A stretch of DNA of 14,764 nt from JBCBKP01 sp038746265 (GTDB lineage: Bacteria > Planctomycetota > Phycisphaerae > Phycisphaerales > UBA1924). The position numbers and the translations under genes were made by a program. The stretch lies in the NCBI GenBank assembly GCA_038746265.1, contig JBCDKU010000069.1, forward strand, positions 1 through 14,764, read 5' to 3'. A model generated the notes under the pieces. The model was not told where the DNA came from. It saw nothing but the letters and a program-made list of their open reading frames with translations, and searched no databases. This document shows, piece by piece, positions 7,922 through 14,586 of this stretch. The first letter of the stretch is position 1, and every line of letters starts with the position of its first letter.

Positions 7922-8257
7922 TCAGTCCGCGTCCTTGCGGAAGACCGCGACAACATCATCGACCGGGATCACGAACAGGCGGTTGTCACCCTCGAAATCG
8001 ACCGGGATGCCGTGCTTGGGATTGAACAGAACCCGATCGTACTGTTCGATCGGGTAGTCCTCGTCGCGGTCGATCTGCTGCGAGATCGCGACCACGCGGC
8101 CCGTCAGGGTCGGGATCTCGATCTTGTCGGGCAGGTGGATGCCCGTCTTGGTCGTCTTCTTGTCCTCGTCCTTGCGGATCAGGACCCGCAGACCGATCGG
8201 CTCGACGATCTCGAGCTTGGTGGTCGGGTCCGAGGCGCTCGTGCGCTTTGATGCCAT
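7922..8257 (-). CDS. GroES-like (Cpn10) co-chaperonin without a neighbouring groEL
   Basis: Co-chaperonin fold that caps GroEL. 111 residues against the usual 95-100, the excess being an N-terminal tail of about 15. Pattern follows Cpn10: GLRVLIRKDEDKKTTKTGIHLPDK (N-terminal strand plus mobile loop), LTGRVVAIS, an acidic middle, YDRVLFNPKHGIPVDF, and the terminal FVIPVDDVVAVFRKD. The mobile-loop tripeptide is IHL where E. coli GroES has IVL, the segment that docks on GroEL. No groEL is present in the window. It lies 29 nt upstream of aroA and 56 nt downstream of the amidase gene, so it may be co-transcribed with them. No Shine-Dalgarno; a TACCAT 5 nt upstream may be a leaderless -10. Cpn10 assignment is fairly sure; partner and function are unknown. 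Confidence 0.85.
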   Translation of the reverse strand: MASKRTSASDPTTKLEIVEPIGLRVLIRKDEDKKTTKTGIHLPDKIEIPTLTGRVVAISQQIDRDEDYPIEQYDRVLFNPKHGIPVDFEGDNRLFVIPVDDVVAVFRKDAD

Positions 8258-8262
8258 AGCCG

Positions 8263-8268
8263 ATGGTA
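8263..8268 (-). promoter_or_regulatory. Possible -10 element (TACCAT) of a leaderless groES-like transcript
   Basis: Reads TACCAT on the minus strand, fits TANNNT, and ends 5 nt before the ATG at 8257, which has no Shine-Dalgarno. No -35 is evident. Confidence 0.25.
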
Positions 8269-8313
8269 GGAGACCCGGCCGGACGGGCTGAGGTCACCGG
8301 TTTGCTGATCGCC

Positions 8314-9138
8314 TCAGGCCGTCGCGATCGCGCCGCCCGGCGCGCGGCTGACGTCGATCTCGCGCTGCAGGTGCCGACCCGGGCAGGCGGTCGGCTTGTA
8401 CTCGCGGTGCGTCCGCACGCGGCGCGGATCGACGTCGTAGTACGCCATCCGCTCCCGCACGAGCGCCTCGAGCGACTGGACCGAGGCCCGCGTCGGCCGC
8501 TGGATCTCGTAGTTGCCCATCACGACGATGCCCAAGTTGCCCGGGTTGTGACCGCCCACGTGCGCGCCCTGCAGATCGAGCGGGCGGCCCTCCCAGACGC
8601 GGCCAGCCGGGTCGACCGCGAAGTGGTACCCGATGTCCGCCCAGCCCCGGGCGACGTGCGCCCGGCGGATCTGCTCAAGCCGCCGGGCGGCGTCGCCCGT
8701 GTCGGTCGAGGTGAAGGCGTTGATCCCGTCGTGGTGGATCGTGATCCGCGTGATCCGGCCCATTCTGTCGGCCAGCCGCGGGTTGGGCCCGAACCGTGCC
8801 CACTCGCGGCGGTCGATCGCCGCGGAACTCAGCGAAGCCCCCGAGAGCGACGAGTGCGGCAGCGGCCGGTACTTGGTCGTGATGACCGGCGTCTTCGCGA
8901 CGGGCGCCACGTTGGGGTCATAGCCCAGGGGCTCGCCGACACGCGAGACCGGACGGCTCGAGCTCGACGAGGCGCACGCCCCGAGCAGGCCCGCGGCCGA
9001 CGCGCTGATGCCAAAGCCCAGCAGCGTCCGCAGGACGGATCGTCGCTGCTCGGACGTCGTGCCAGTGCGCATCGGGTTCGTCGGGTTCTCGGAAATCGGC
9101 TTCTCGGGGCTGGGGTTCGTCATGGCAGAGGCATTCAT
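8314..9138 (-). CDS. Tat-exported lipoprotein N-acetylmuramoyl-L-alanine amidase (PGRP/Amidase_2 family)
   Basis: Predicted zinc amidase that cuts between N-acetylmuramic acid and L-alanine of peptidoglycan, anchored by lipid outside the cytoplasm. With start 9138 it has 274 residues. A Tat-like signal (EQRRSVLRTLL, Arg32-Arg33) and hydrophobic segment end in a lipobox LGAC with Cys55, followed by a Ser run. The catalytic domain (about 115-265) has ITIHHDG with zinc ligand His135, GYHF with Tyr171, the LGIVVMGNY strand, THREYKPTACPGRHL with ligands His244 and Cys252, and Thr250 at the position two before the Cys, where T7 lysozyme has Lys128. The start is uncertain: ATG 9123 and ATG 9072 are in frame, and 9072 would give a more typical Tat signal length; none has a Shine-Dalgarno. 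Neighbours ugd and asnB suggest an envelope role. Confidence 0.88.
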   Translation of the reverse strand: MNASAMTNPSPEKPISENPTNPMRTGTTSEQRRSVLRTLLGFGISASAAGLLGACASSSSSRPVSRVGEPLGYDPNVAPVAKTPVITTKYRPLPHSSLSGASLSSAAIDRREWARFGPNPRLADRMGRITRITIHHDGINAFTSTDTGDAARRLEQIRRAHVARGWADIGYHFAVDPAGRVWEGRPLDLQGAHVGGHNPGNLGIVVMGNYEIQRPTRASVQSLEALVRERMAYYDVDPRRVRTHREYKPTACPGRHLQREIDVSRAPGGAIATA

Positions 9139-9140
9139 CG

Positions 9141-9159
9141 GCCGCCCGGATGGGGCGGC
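9141..9159 (-). repeat. Perfect 7-bp hairpin just before the amidase start
   Basis: GCCGCCC and GGGCGGC pair perfectly around a 5-nt loop, 2 nt upstream of ATG 9138. It has no T tract, so it is not a standard terminator for asnB. It would mask initiation at 9138, which either argues for the downstream starts or acts as a translational brake. Confidence 0.5.
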
Positions 9160-9164
9160 TCCAG

Positions 9165-9170
9165 ACTGTA
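9165..9170 (-). promoter_or_regulatory. Possible -10 element (TACAGT) of the amidase gene
   Basis: Within the 120-nt gap between asnB and the amidase gene the minus strand reads GATACAGT, 26 nt upstream of ATG 9138. A -35 at proper spacing is not visible, so this is only suggestive of a separate promoter. Confidence 0.2.
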
Positions 9171-9258
9171 TCAAGACCGGATTGTCCCTCCCAGACTCAA
9201 GGGGGAAATCGGCCGACCTTCCCGACCGCTGCAGACCGATCACGGCCGTCCCGGTCCC

Positions 9259-11346
9259 TCATGCGGATGCCGTTGGGAGGGGGGACTTTCGGATTCCGTC
9301 GAGCCACTTCGCCCAGATCGAGAGCACCAAGAGCATGTAGAGCCGCTGCGAGTGATCGCGGCCGTGCCAGGGGTTGATGGATTTCTCGCCGGCCTGGTCG
9401 TGCTCGCGGAGCATCTGCCGCACGAAGCCCATGTTGAGCTCGACCCCCGCGTCCGCGAGCCCCGGGAAGGGATCGGCCGACTCGAGGTGGTCGTAGAGCA
9501 GCTGCCGCATCCCGCCGTAGTCGGACCGGAACCACTCGCCGATGGGAATGGCAAAGCCCTGCTTGGGTCGATCGACGATGTGGTCGGGGAGGTACTTGCG
9601 GGCGACTTGTTTGAGGAGGCCTTTGCGTTGGTTGCCTGGCATGAGGGAGTTGAGCGGAGTGCGCATCGCCGCGTTGACAAGATCTCGTGCGAGGAATGGT
9701 GCCCGAACCTCGATCGGGACTGACATCGAGGCGGTGTCTGTCTTCCTGAGAAGGTCGTTCGGGAGATACTCGTCGAAGTCGCGACGCAGCGGATCAAGCT
9801 CTCGATGGAAAGTGATTCGGTGCGCTGGTGATCTCCAATCATCTCTGATCACTCGTCGCAGATCAGGGGTCGGAAAGATCTTGGTCAACTCGTCGTAGCC
9901 AGAGAATCGCGCCGAAACTGCGAGCCGGGCGAGGTAGCTCGATCGACGCCCAGGCGTTCGACGATCGAGGATGCGGTCCGGTGTGAGTCGTAGTAGCAAT
10001 CGCCAGCGGTCGATAACACTGTTGATCGTGTGACGCCGGTATCCACCGAACAACTCATCTGCGCCATCGCCCGACAAGGCGACTCTGACTCTTTGGCTTG
10101 CCGCCTTGGAGACCCAGTACGTCGGAAGTAACGAGCTATCACCGAATGGAAGACCAAGCTCAGGGATGAGCTTGAGAAGATCTTCGGACGGCGCGGGCTC
10201 GCAGTCGATGACAGAGTGTTCGATTCCGATGTGCCGCGCGGTCTCAGCGGCTTGCATCGATTCATCGTGTCGATGGTCGGGCATTCTGACGGTGCACGCG
10301 ATGATGTCGGGCCTGCGTCGGTGGGCGATCGCGGCGACGAGCGACGAGTCGATCCCGCCGGAGAGGAAGACTCCGATGGGGACATCAGCGTCAAGCCGTG
10401 ATTCGATGCAGCTCTCGATGTGCTCCGATGCATGCCGAAGTCCACCGAGAGGACCTCCGAATTTGAATCCCGGATCCCCTCTCTGCGGCAGCACCAGATT
10501 CCGTCTCGGGAGCATCGGCTGCGTTGAAGATCGAGGACGGCGTTCTTCCGGAATATCGCCGCCGTGCCTCGGTGTCCCCGGGCGAACGACCCAGCGGGCC
10601 TTCGAGAGCTCAATCAATGGGAGCGGCGGGATGCGGTCCTCTCCGCTTTCAATCCACTCCTCGATGCCCTTTGCGGCAACAAGACTTTCTGAACCCTGGA
10701 TCATCCCGCGTTGGCACAGAAGCGGTCCCACAGGCGTTGATGCAAAGACGAAGGCAGCGCCGGTCTCGTTTCGATAGAGGGGCTTTTCTCCCGCTTGATC
10801 ACGTCCGTCGGCGAGCTGGCTCGTCGCACGATCCCATGTCAGGAAAGCATACATGCCGTCTACTTCATCGATTCCTCTGAGACCCCAACCCCGCCACCCA
10901 TGCACCAGCACCTCCGTATCCGAGTGGTCCGTCTCGAACCGGTGCCCCATCGCCGTCAGCTCGGCCCGCAGTTCGCGGTGGTTGTAGATGCAGCCGTTGA
11001 ACACGACCGCGACCAGCGGCAGGCCCGGGGCTCGGTCCGACGCCACGAACGGCTCGTCGCCGGGCTGGTACGTGAGATCGGGGCGGAGGCGGTCGCCGTC
11101 GTGGACCATGGGCTGGTGGCCGCCCGCGTGGTCGATGATGCTCAGGCGGCGATGCACCAGCGCGACATCAACCACGCTCCCGTCGGGCCGCGTCGAGCGG
11201 TCGCGGAATCGGCCCTGGCCGTCGGGGCCGCGGTGCTTGATCGAGTCGTCAAGGATGTCGAGCCATGCCTCGGGGATCGCGCGCAGCGGCTCGGGCACGG
11301 GCTCGCCCGGCTGGTGAATCTTCAGGATGCCGGCGATGCCGCACAC
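9259..11346 (-). CDS. asnB: Asparagine-synthetase-like glutamine amidotransferase (class II Gln amidotransferase + ATP-PPi synthetase)
   Basis: Moves ammonia from glutamine to a carboxylate activated by ATP; either asparagine synthesis or amidation of another carboxylate. 695 residues. N-terminal glutaminase (1 to about 210): Cys2 nucleophile, HRGPDG with Arg39, VFNGCIYNHRELR (117-119 is NGC where AsnB proteins normally have NGE), HSDTEVL with Asp143, GRDQAGEKPLY. Synthetase domain: PP-loop SGGIDSS (329-335), ALSGDGADELFGGY, LRKTDTASMS..EVRAPFL and RPKQGFAIP. The GTG start is forced because it puts Cys at position 2; no Shine-Dalgarno is seen. Base composition is split: about 9600-10890 is near 53-60% GC in sampled 60-base blocks, while both ends are near 72%. 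The frame is unbroken. True substrate cannot be told from sequence, so the symbol is a family label. Confidence 0.88.
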   Translation of the reverse strand: MCGIAGILKIHQPGEPVPEPLRAIPEAWLDILDDSIKHRGPDGQGRFRDRSTRPDGSVVDVALVHRRLSIIDHAGGHQPMVHDGDRLRPDLTYQPGDEPFVASDRAPGLPLVAVVFNGCIYNHRELRAELTAMGHRFETDHSDTEVLVHGWRGWGLRGIDEVDGMYAFLTWDRATSQLADGRDQAGEKPLYRNETGAAFVFASTPVGPLLCQRGMIQGSESLVAAKGIEEWIESGEDRIPPLPLIELSKARWVVRPGTPRHGGDIPEERRPRSSTQPMLPRRNLVLPQRGDPGFKFGGPLGGLRHASEHIESCIESRLDADVPIGVFLSGGIDSSLVAAIAHRRRPDIIACTVRMPDHRHDESMQAAETARHIGIEHSVIDCEPAPSEDLLKLIPELGLPFGDSSLLPTYWVSKAASQRVRVALSGDGADELFGGYRRHTINSVIDRWRLLLRLTPDRILDRRTPGRRSSYLARLAVSARFSGYDELTKIFPTPDLRRVIRDDWRSPAHRITFHRELDPLRRDFDEYLPNDLLRKTDTASMSVPIEVRAPFLARDLVNAAMRTPLNSLMPGNQRKGLLKQVARKYLPDHIVDRPKQGFAIPIGEWFRSDYGGMRQLLYDHLESADPFPGLADAGVELNMGFVRQMLREHDQAGEKSINPWHGRDHSQRLYMLLVLSIWAKWLDGIRKSPLPTASA

Positions 11347-11354
11347 GGGAAGGG

Positions 11355-11382
11355 GACCGGGGATCAGGGACCGGGGATCAGG
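11355..11382. repeat. Two exact tandem copies of a 14-bp unit upstream of asnB
   Basis: The unit GACCGGGGATCAGG occurs at 11355-11368 and again, identical, at 11369-11382, and is followed by GAT, the start of a partial third copy. It occupies most of the 69-nt space between the membrane protein stop and the asnB GTG (11346), and so lies in the asnB leader. It resembles GGGATCAGGGA-type short tandem repeats that I associate with some GC-rich bacterial genomes. Confidence 0.8.
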
Positions 11383-11415
11383 GATGGCACCTTGGAAGGG
11401 TAGCGGGTCAGGAGA

Positions 11416-12021
11416 TCAGCTCGGTTCGCTGTGCGAGTGTTCTTGCTCTCGCTCCTGCTCTTGCTCGGCGCGCTTGCGCTTGCGGCGTTCGATGCGGGCC
11501 TTCTTCTCGCGGATGTGGTGGTCGTGGTAGGTGCCGGACTGCAGGCCCCAGTACGTATGGATCGTCCGCGTCACCGCGAGCGCGACGACGTAGCCCACGA
11601 TGATTGCCCAACTCGGGTGCAGGCCCACGCGCTGCAGCGATTCGGTGCCGCCCGCGGCGAGGACGTAGTACAGCGGGCTGATAATCGCCCGCTCGATCTG
11701 CACCTGGGCCGTGTCCTTGACGGTATCGGGCGACTCGGCGTGGAGCTGGCGCTGCTCCTCGACGCTGCGGGCCTTGAGCGGGCGCCAGTGGTTCGCGATC
11801 CAGTGCAGCGCGGTGAAGAGCGCGACATCGAGCACGATGTCGGCCCCGACGCTGAAGATCGTGAAGCCCCAGGTGGGCCAGTGCAGGTCGAAGCCGTCGC
11901 GCAGCATCCAGACGAGCTTCGCGACAATGACCGTCGAGACGACGCCCGCGACGATGACGTTGACGTTGATGTTGACGACGCGCTTGCGCTGGTAGAGATG
12001 GAAGGCCTTGCGGTGGGGCAT
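11416..12021 (-). CDS. Unrecognised multi-pass membrane protein with charged C-terminal tail
   Basis: I do not recognise a family. 201 residues. After a basic N-terminus (MPHRKAFHLYQRKR) there are four probable membrane segments at about 18-40, 51-75, 112-132 and 137-158. The second carries two acids (Asp61, Asp65), unusual for a plain anchor. The 80-110 loop is hydrophilic. The tail from about 168 is strongly charged: basic KKARIERRKRKRAEQ and then Glu/Gln-rich EQEREQEHSHSEPS. Positive N-terminus and tail suggest both ends are cytoplasmic. It begins 31 nt after ugd and lies 69 nt before asnB on the same strand, so it is probably in their operon and may serve the same envelope process. No Shine-Dalgarno; a TAGACT 9 nt upstream is noted. 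Confidence 0.75.
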   Translation of the reverse strand: MPHRKAFHLYQRKRVVNINVNVIVAGVVSTVIVAKLVWMLRDGFDLHWPTWGFTIFSVGADIVLDVALFTALHWIANHWRPLKARSVEEQRQLHAESPDTVKDTAQVQIERAIISPLYYVLAAGGTESLQRVGLHPSWAIIVGYVVALAVTRTIHTYWGLQSGTYHDHHIREKKARIERRKRKRAEQEQEREQEHSHSEPS

Positions 12022-12052
12022 CTGCCGACCAGTCTATCCGTGGACGCCCGGA

Positions 12053-13399
12053 TTACTTCGGCAGTACCGGCTCGCGGCCCACCGAGAAGTAGCTGAAGCC
12101 CATCTCGCCCAGCGCCTGGCGGCGGTAGAGGTTGCGGCCGTCGAAGATGACCTTGCTGTTCATGAGCGAGGCGAGCTTCTCGAAGTCCGGGCTCTTGAAG
12201 TCCGCCCAGTCGGTCGAGATCACCAGCGCGTCCGCGCCCTTGACGGTCTCGTACATGTCATCGATGACGTCCACGACGCCCGACATCTCGGCGCGGACGT
12301 TGTCCGCAGCAACGGGATCGAAGCCGCGGGCCTTCGCGCCGCAGCCGACCGCCTTGCGGATGAGCGTGAGCGCGGGCGCCTCGCGGATGTCGTCGGTCTG
12401 GGGCTTGAACGCCAGGCCCCAGAACGCGAGCGTCTTGCCGTTGAGGCCGGCCTCGCCGCCGAAGTGGCCCGTGATCTTCTTGAAGAACCGGTCGCGCTGG
12501 CGCTGGTTGGTCTCGTGGACGGCGCGGCTGATCTGCGTCGGCACGCCCCTGGTCTCGCCCATCATCATGCAGGCGAGCGTATCCTTCGGGAAGCACGAGC
12601 CGCCGTAGCCGAGCCCAGCGTAGAGGAAGTGGGGGCCGATCCGCTGGTCGGCGCACATGCCCTCGCGGACCTTGCTGAAGTTCGCGCCGTACGCCTCGCA
12701 GAGGTTCGCCATCTCGTTGGCGAAGCTGATCTTGGTCGCGAGCAGGTTGTTCGAGGCGTACTTGACCATCTCCGCCGACGGCACGTCCATGATGAAGATC
12801 GGGTGACCCTGGCGGACGAAGGGGTCGTACAGATCGCGGAACTTCTCGCCCGTCGCCTCGTCCTCGACACCGACTACGACGCGGTCGGGCTTGTTGAAGT
12901 CGTCGATCGCCGCGCCCTCTTTGAGGAACTCGGGGTTGTCCGCGACGGTGAACGGGATGTCCGGGCCCACGCGTTCGCGGATGCGGTCGCGGACCGCCAT
13001 CGTCGTGCCGACGGGCACGGTGGACTTCATCACGACGACCTTGGGCTTCTGATCCGGGCCGAGCTCTTTGATGACATCGGCGATGTCGTCGGCGGCCTGG
13101 TTGACGTAGGCCATGTTCGTGTGGCCGTTCTCGTCCGAGGGGGTGCCGACGCAGATGAAGACCATGTCCGCGTCGCGGTAGGCCTCGGTCTTGTCGAGCG
13201 TGAAGTGAAGTCGGCCGGCCGCGATGTTCTTCTCGAGCAGGTCGGTCAGGCCCGGCTCGTAGATCGGGCACTCGCCCTTCTTGAGCATCTCGATCTTGCG
13301 GGGGTCCACGTCGAGGCAGGTCACCTCGTTGCCTGTGTTCGAGAAACACACACCCGTCACGAGACCGACGTACCCCGTTCCAACCATCGTCAACCGCAT
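12053..13399 (-). CDS. ugd: UDP-glucose 6-dehydrogenase
   Basis: Two-step NAD-dependent oxidation of UDP-glucose to UDP-glucuronate, precursor of acidic surface polysaccharides; cytosolic. 448 residues, normal for the family. Rossmann GTGYVGLVTG at 7-16 and LDVDPRK, CPIYEPGL, VFICVGTPS, KSTVPVGT, DNPEFLKEGAA, YASNNLLATKISFANE (with the conserved Lys and Asn), GLGYGGSCFPKD with catalytic Cys269, the second nucleotide-binding region with FKPQTDDIREAP, and DGRNLY near the C-terminus. A GDP-mannose dehydrogenase is the main alternative, but these blocks match the UDP-glucose type. The ATG at 13399 is fixed by an AGGGAGG 6 nt upstream. First gene of the minus-strand group; the divergent methyltransferase gene starts 238 bp away. 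Confidence 0.95.
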   Translation of the reverse strand: MRLTMVGTGYVGLVTGVCFSNTGNEVTCLDVDPRKIEMLKKGECPIYEPGLTDLLEKNIAAGRLHFTLDKTEAYRDADMVFICVGTPSDENGHTNMAYVNQAADDIADVIKELGPDQKPKVVVMKSTVPVGTTMAVRDRIRERVGPDIPFTVADNPEFLKEGAAIDDFNKPDRVVVGVEDEATGEKFRDLYDPFVRQGHPIFIMDVPSAEMVKYASNNLLATKISFANEMANLCEAYGANFSKVREGMCADQRIGPHFLYAGLGYGGSCFPKDTLACMMMGETRGVPTQISRAVHETNQRQRDRFFKKITGHFGGEAGLNGKTLAFWGLAFKPQTDDIREAPALTLIRKAVGCGAKARGFDPVAADNVRAEMSGVVDVIDDMYETVKGADALVISTDWADFKSPDFEKLASLMNSKVIFDGRNLYRRQALGEMGFSYFSVGREPVLPK

Positions 13400-13637
13400 C
13401 GCGAGCCTCCCTGAGCGAAGACAGAATCCCCGCCGATCGGCAGGGCCGTCACTCTAGCGCCGCCCGCTCCGGGCGGGTTCGCGCCGGGCTCGGATTCGAT
13501 CCGTCTCCGCGTGCGCGACGTCCGCTCGCGGTTACACTCCGCCATCCCGGCCGGGCGTCGGACCGGGGAGAGAACAGACCACCACGCCCGCCGGCCCGAC
13601 ACCGCACGTCGGCCGTCCGGGCGATCGAGGATCGCCG
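13400..13637. other. Divergent intergenic region between ugd and the methyltransferase gene
   Basis: No gene is supported. It should hold promoters for both directions; candidates are weak: TAGAGT on the minus strand (13451-13456) toward ugd and TACACT on the plus strand (13533-13538) toward the methyltransferase, neither with a good -35. Palindromes: GCCGATCGGC at 13432-13441, a 7-bp hairpin CCGCCCG-CTC-CGGGCGG at 13460-13476, CCCGGCCGGG at 13546-13555, and a bulged hairpin GGCCCGAC / GTCGGCC at 13593-13614 in the methyltransferase leader. A GAGG at 13627-13630 is a plausible Shine-Dalgarno for the ATG at 13638. Confidence 0.4.
13406..13412 (-). promoter_or_regulatory. Shine-Dalgarno site of ugd
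   Basis: Reads AGGGAGG on the minus strand, ending 6 nt before the ATG at 13399. It is the strongest ribosome binding site in the window and sits on the first gene of the minus-strand group. Confidence 0.85.
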
Positions 13638-14567
13638 ATGCCCGCCGCCTCCCGCCAGAAGTCCAAGAAGAACAAGGCCAAGAACAAGAAGGGCCCGAAG
13701 AAGCCCGTCAAGACCCTCACCGCCGAGACCGCCGATAAGCACCGGCTCTACCAGGCGGCCGTCCAGAACGTCGAATCCGAGATCGACTTCGTGGACGAGA
13801 CCTTCGAGAAGCTCCGGGGTCGCAAGGCCCAGAAGCTCCGCGAGGATTTCTGCGGCACCGGCTGCACCAGCTGCGAGTGGGTCAAGCGGCGCGAGGACAA
13901 CACCGCCGCCGGGCTCGATATCGACGGCCCGACGCTCGCCTGGGGCCGGGCCCACAACGTCGGGGAGCTGTCCGAGCAGCAGCGGCCCCGCGTGCAGCTC
14001 ATCGACCGCGATGTCCGCGAGCCGGGTGACGCCGTCGGCATGGACTGCATCCTCGCGATGAACTTCAGCTACTGGCTCTTCCAGAAGCGGTCGGAGATGA
14101 TTGCGTACTTCAAGACCGTCCGCGAGAGCCTCGCCGACGACGGCGTGTTCTTCCTCGATTTCTACGGCGGCACCGAGGCGGGCGTCGAGTACGACTACAA
14201 CGCCTCCGAGCGTCGCGAGTGCGAGCTCGAGGGCGAGGGCCCCGCGAAATCGCGTGAGTACGTCTATGTCTGGCAGCAGAAGAAGTACGACGCGGTCACG
14301 GGCGAGATGCACTGCCGCATCCACTTCGAGTTCCCCGACGGCACCGAGATGCGCAACGCCTTCACCTACACCTGGCGGCTCTGGGGCCTGCCCGAGATGG
14401 TCGAGCTGCTCGAGGAAGCCGGCTTCAGCGATGTCGGCGTCTACTGGGAGGGCGACGAGGTCGATAAGCAGGGCGAGCCCACTGGCGAGGGCGACGGCGT
14501 CTTCGAGCGCGTCGAGACCGCGGAGAACTGCGAGAGCTTCATCTGCTACATCGTCGCCCAGAAGTAA
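13638..14567 (+). CDS. Class I SAM-dependent methyltransferase with lysine-rich N-terminal extension
   Basis: Probable S-adenosylmethionine methyltransferase of 309 residues; substrate unknown. Residues 8-27 are very rich in Lys, Asn and Pro (KSKKNKAKNKK and following), a flexible tail that could bind nucleic acid or the ribosome. The Rossmann-like core begins at about 60: LREDFCGTG (67-75) stands where motif I lies, GLDID (92-96) is the acidic end of strand 2, MDCILAMNFSYWLF is the motif IV region, and SLADDGVFFLDFYGG the post-motif strand. The REDFCGTG form of motif I differs from the usual GxGxG but I recall it from a methyltransferase group in planctomycetes and relatives. The C-terminal third ends in WRLWGLPEMVELLEEAGF, the usual last helix and strand of small-molecule methyltransferases. 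Start has GAGG 7 nt upstream. Monocistronic as far as seen. Confidence 0.8.
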   Translation: MPAASRQKSKKNKAKNKKGPKKPVKTLTAETADKHRLYQAAVQNVESEIDFVDETFEKLRGRKAQKLREDFCGTGCTSCEWVKRREDNTAAGLDIDGPTLAWGRAHNVGELSEQQRPRVQLIDRDVREPGDAVGMDCILAMNFSYWLFQKRSEMIAYFKTVRESLADDGVFFLDFYGGTEAGVEYDYNASERRECELEGEGPAKSREYVYVWQQKKYDAVTGEMHCRIHFEFPDGTEMRNAFTYTWRLWGLPEMVELLEEAGFSDVGVYWEGDEVDKQGEPTGEGDGVFERVETAENCESFICYIVAQK

Positions 14568-14586
14568 CGCTGACTCTCATTCCAAA

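Noticed and set aside
6636..8057. Plus-strand open frame opposite aroA and groES
   Set aside because: Arg/His/Leu-rich shadow spanning two well-supported minus-strand genes and their junction.
8263..9723. Plus-strand open frame opposite the amidase and the end of asnB
   Set aside because: Shadow frame; crosses the boundary of two real genes and has no recognisable domain.
9259..11346. asnB middle region as a pseudogene or frameshifted segment
   Set aside because: The frame is continuous and the PP-loop, SGDGADELFGGY and KQGFAIP motifs are intact; only base composition differs.
12008..13414. Plus-strand open frame opposite ugd
   Set aside because: Mirror of ugd in the antisense frame; composition is Val/Leu/Asp/Arg repeats with no motif.
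13449..14324. Minus-strand open frame opposite the methyltransferase
   Set aside because: Shadow frame; the plus strand shows methyltransferase motifs and a ribosome binding site.
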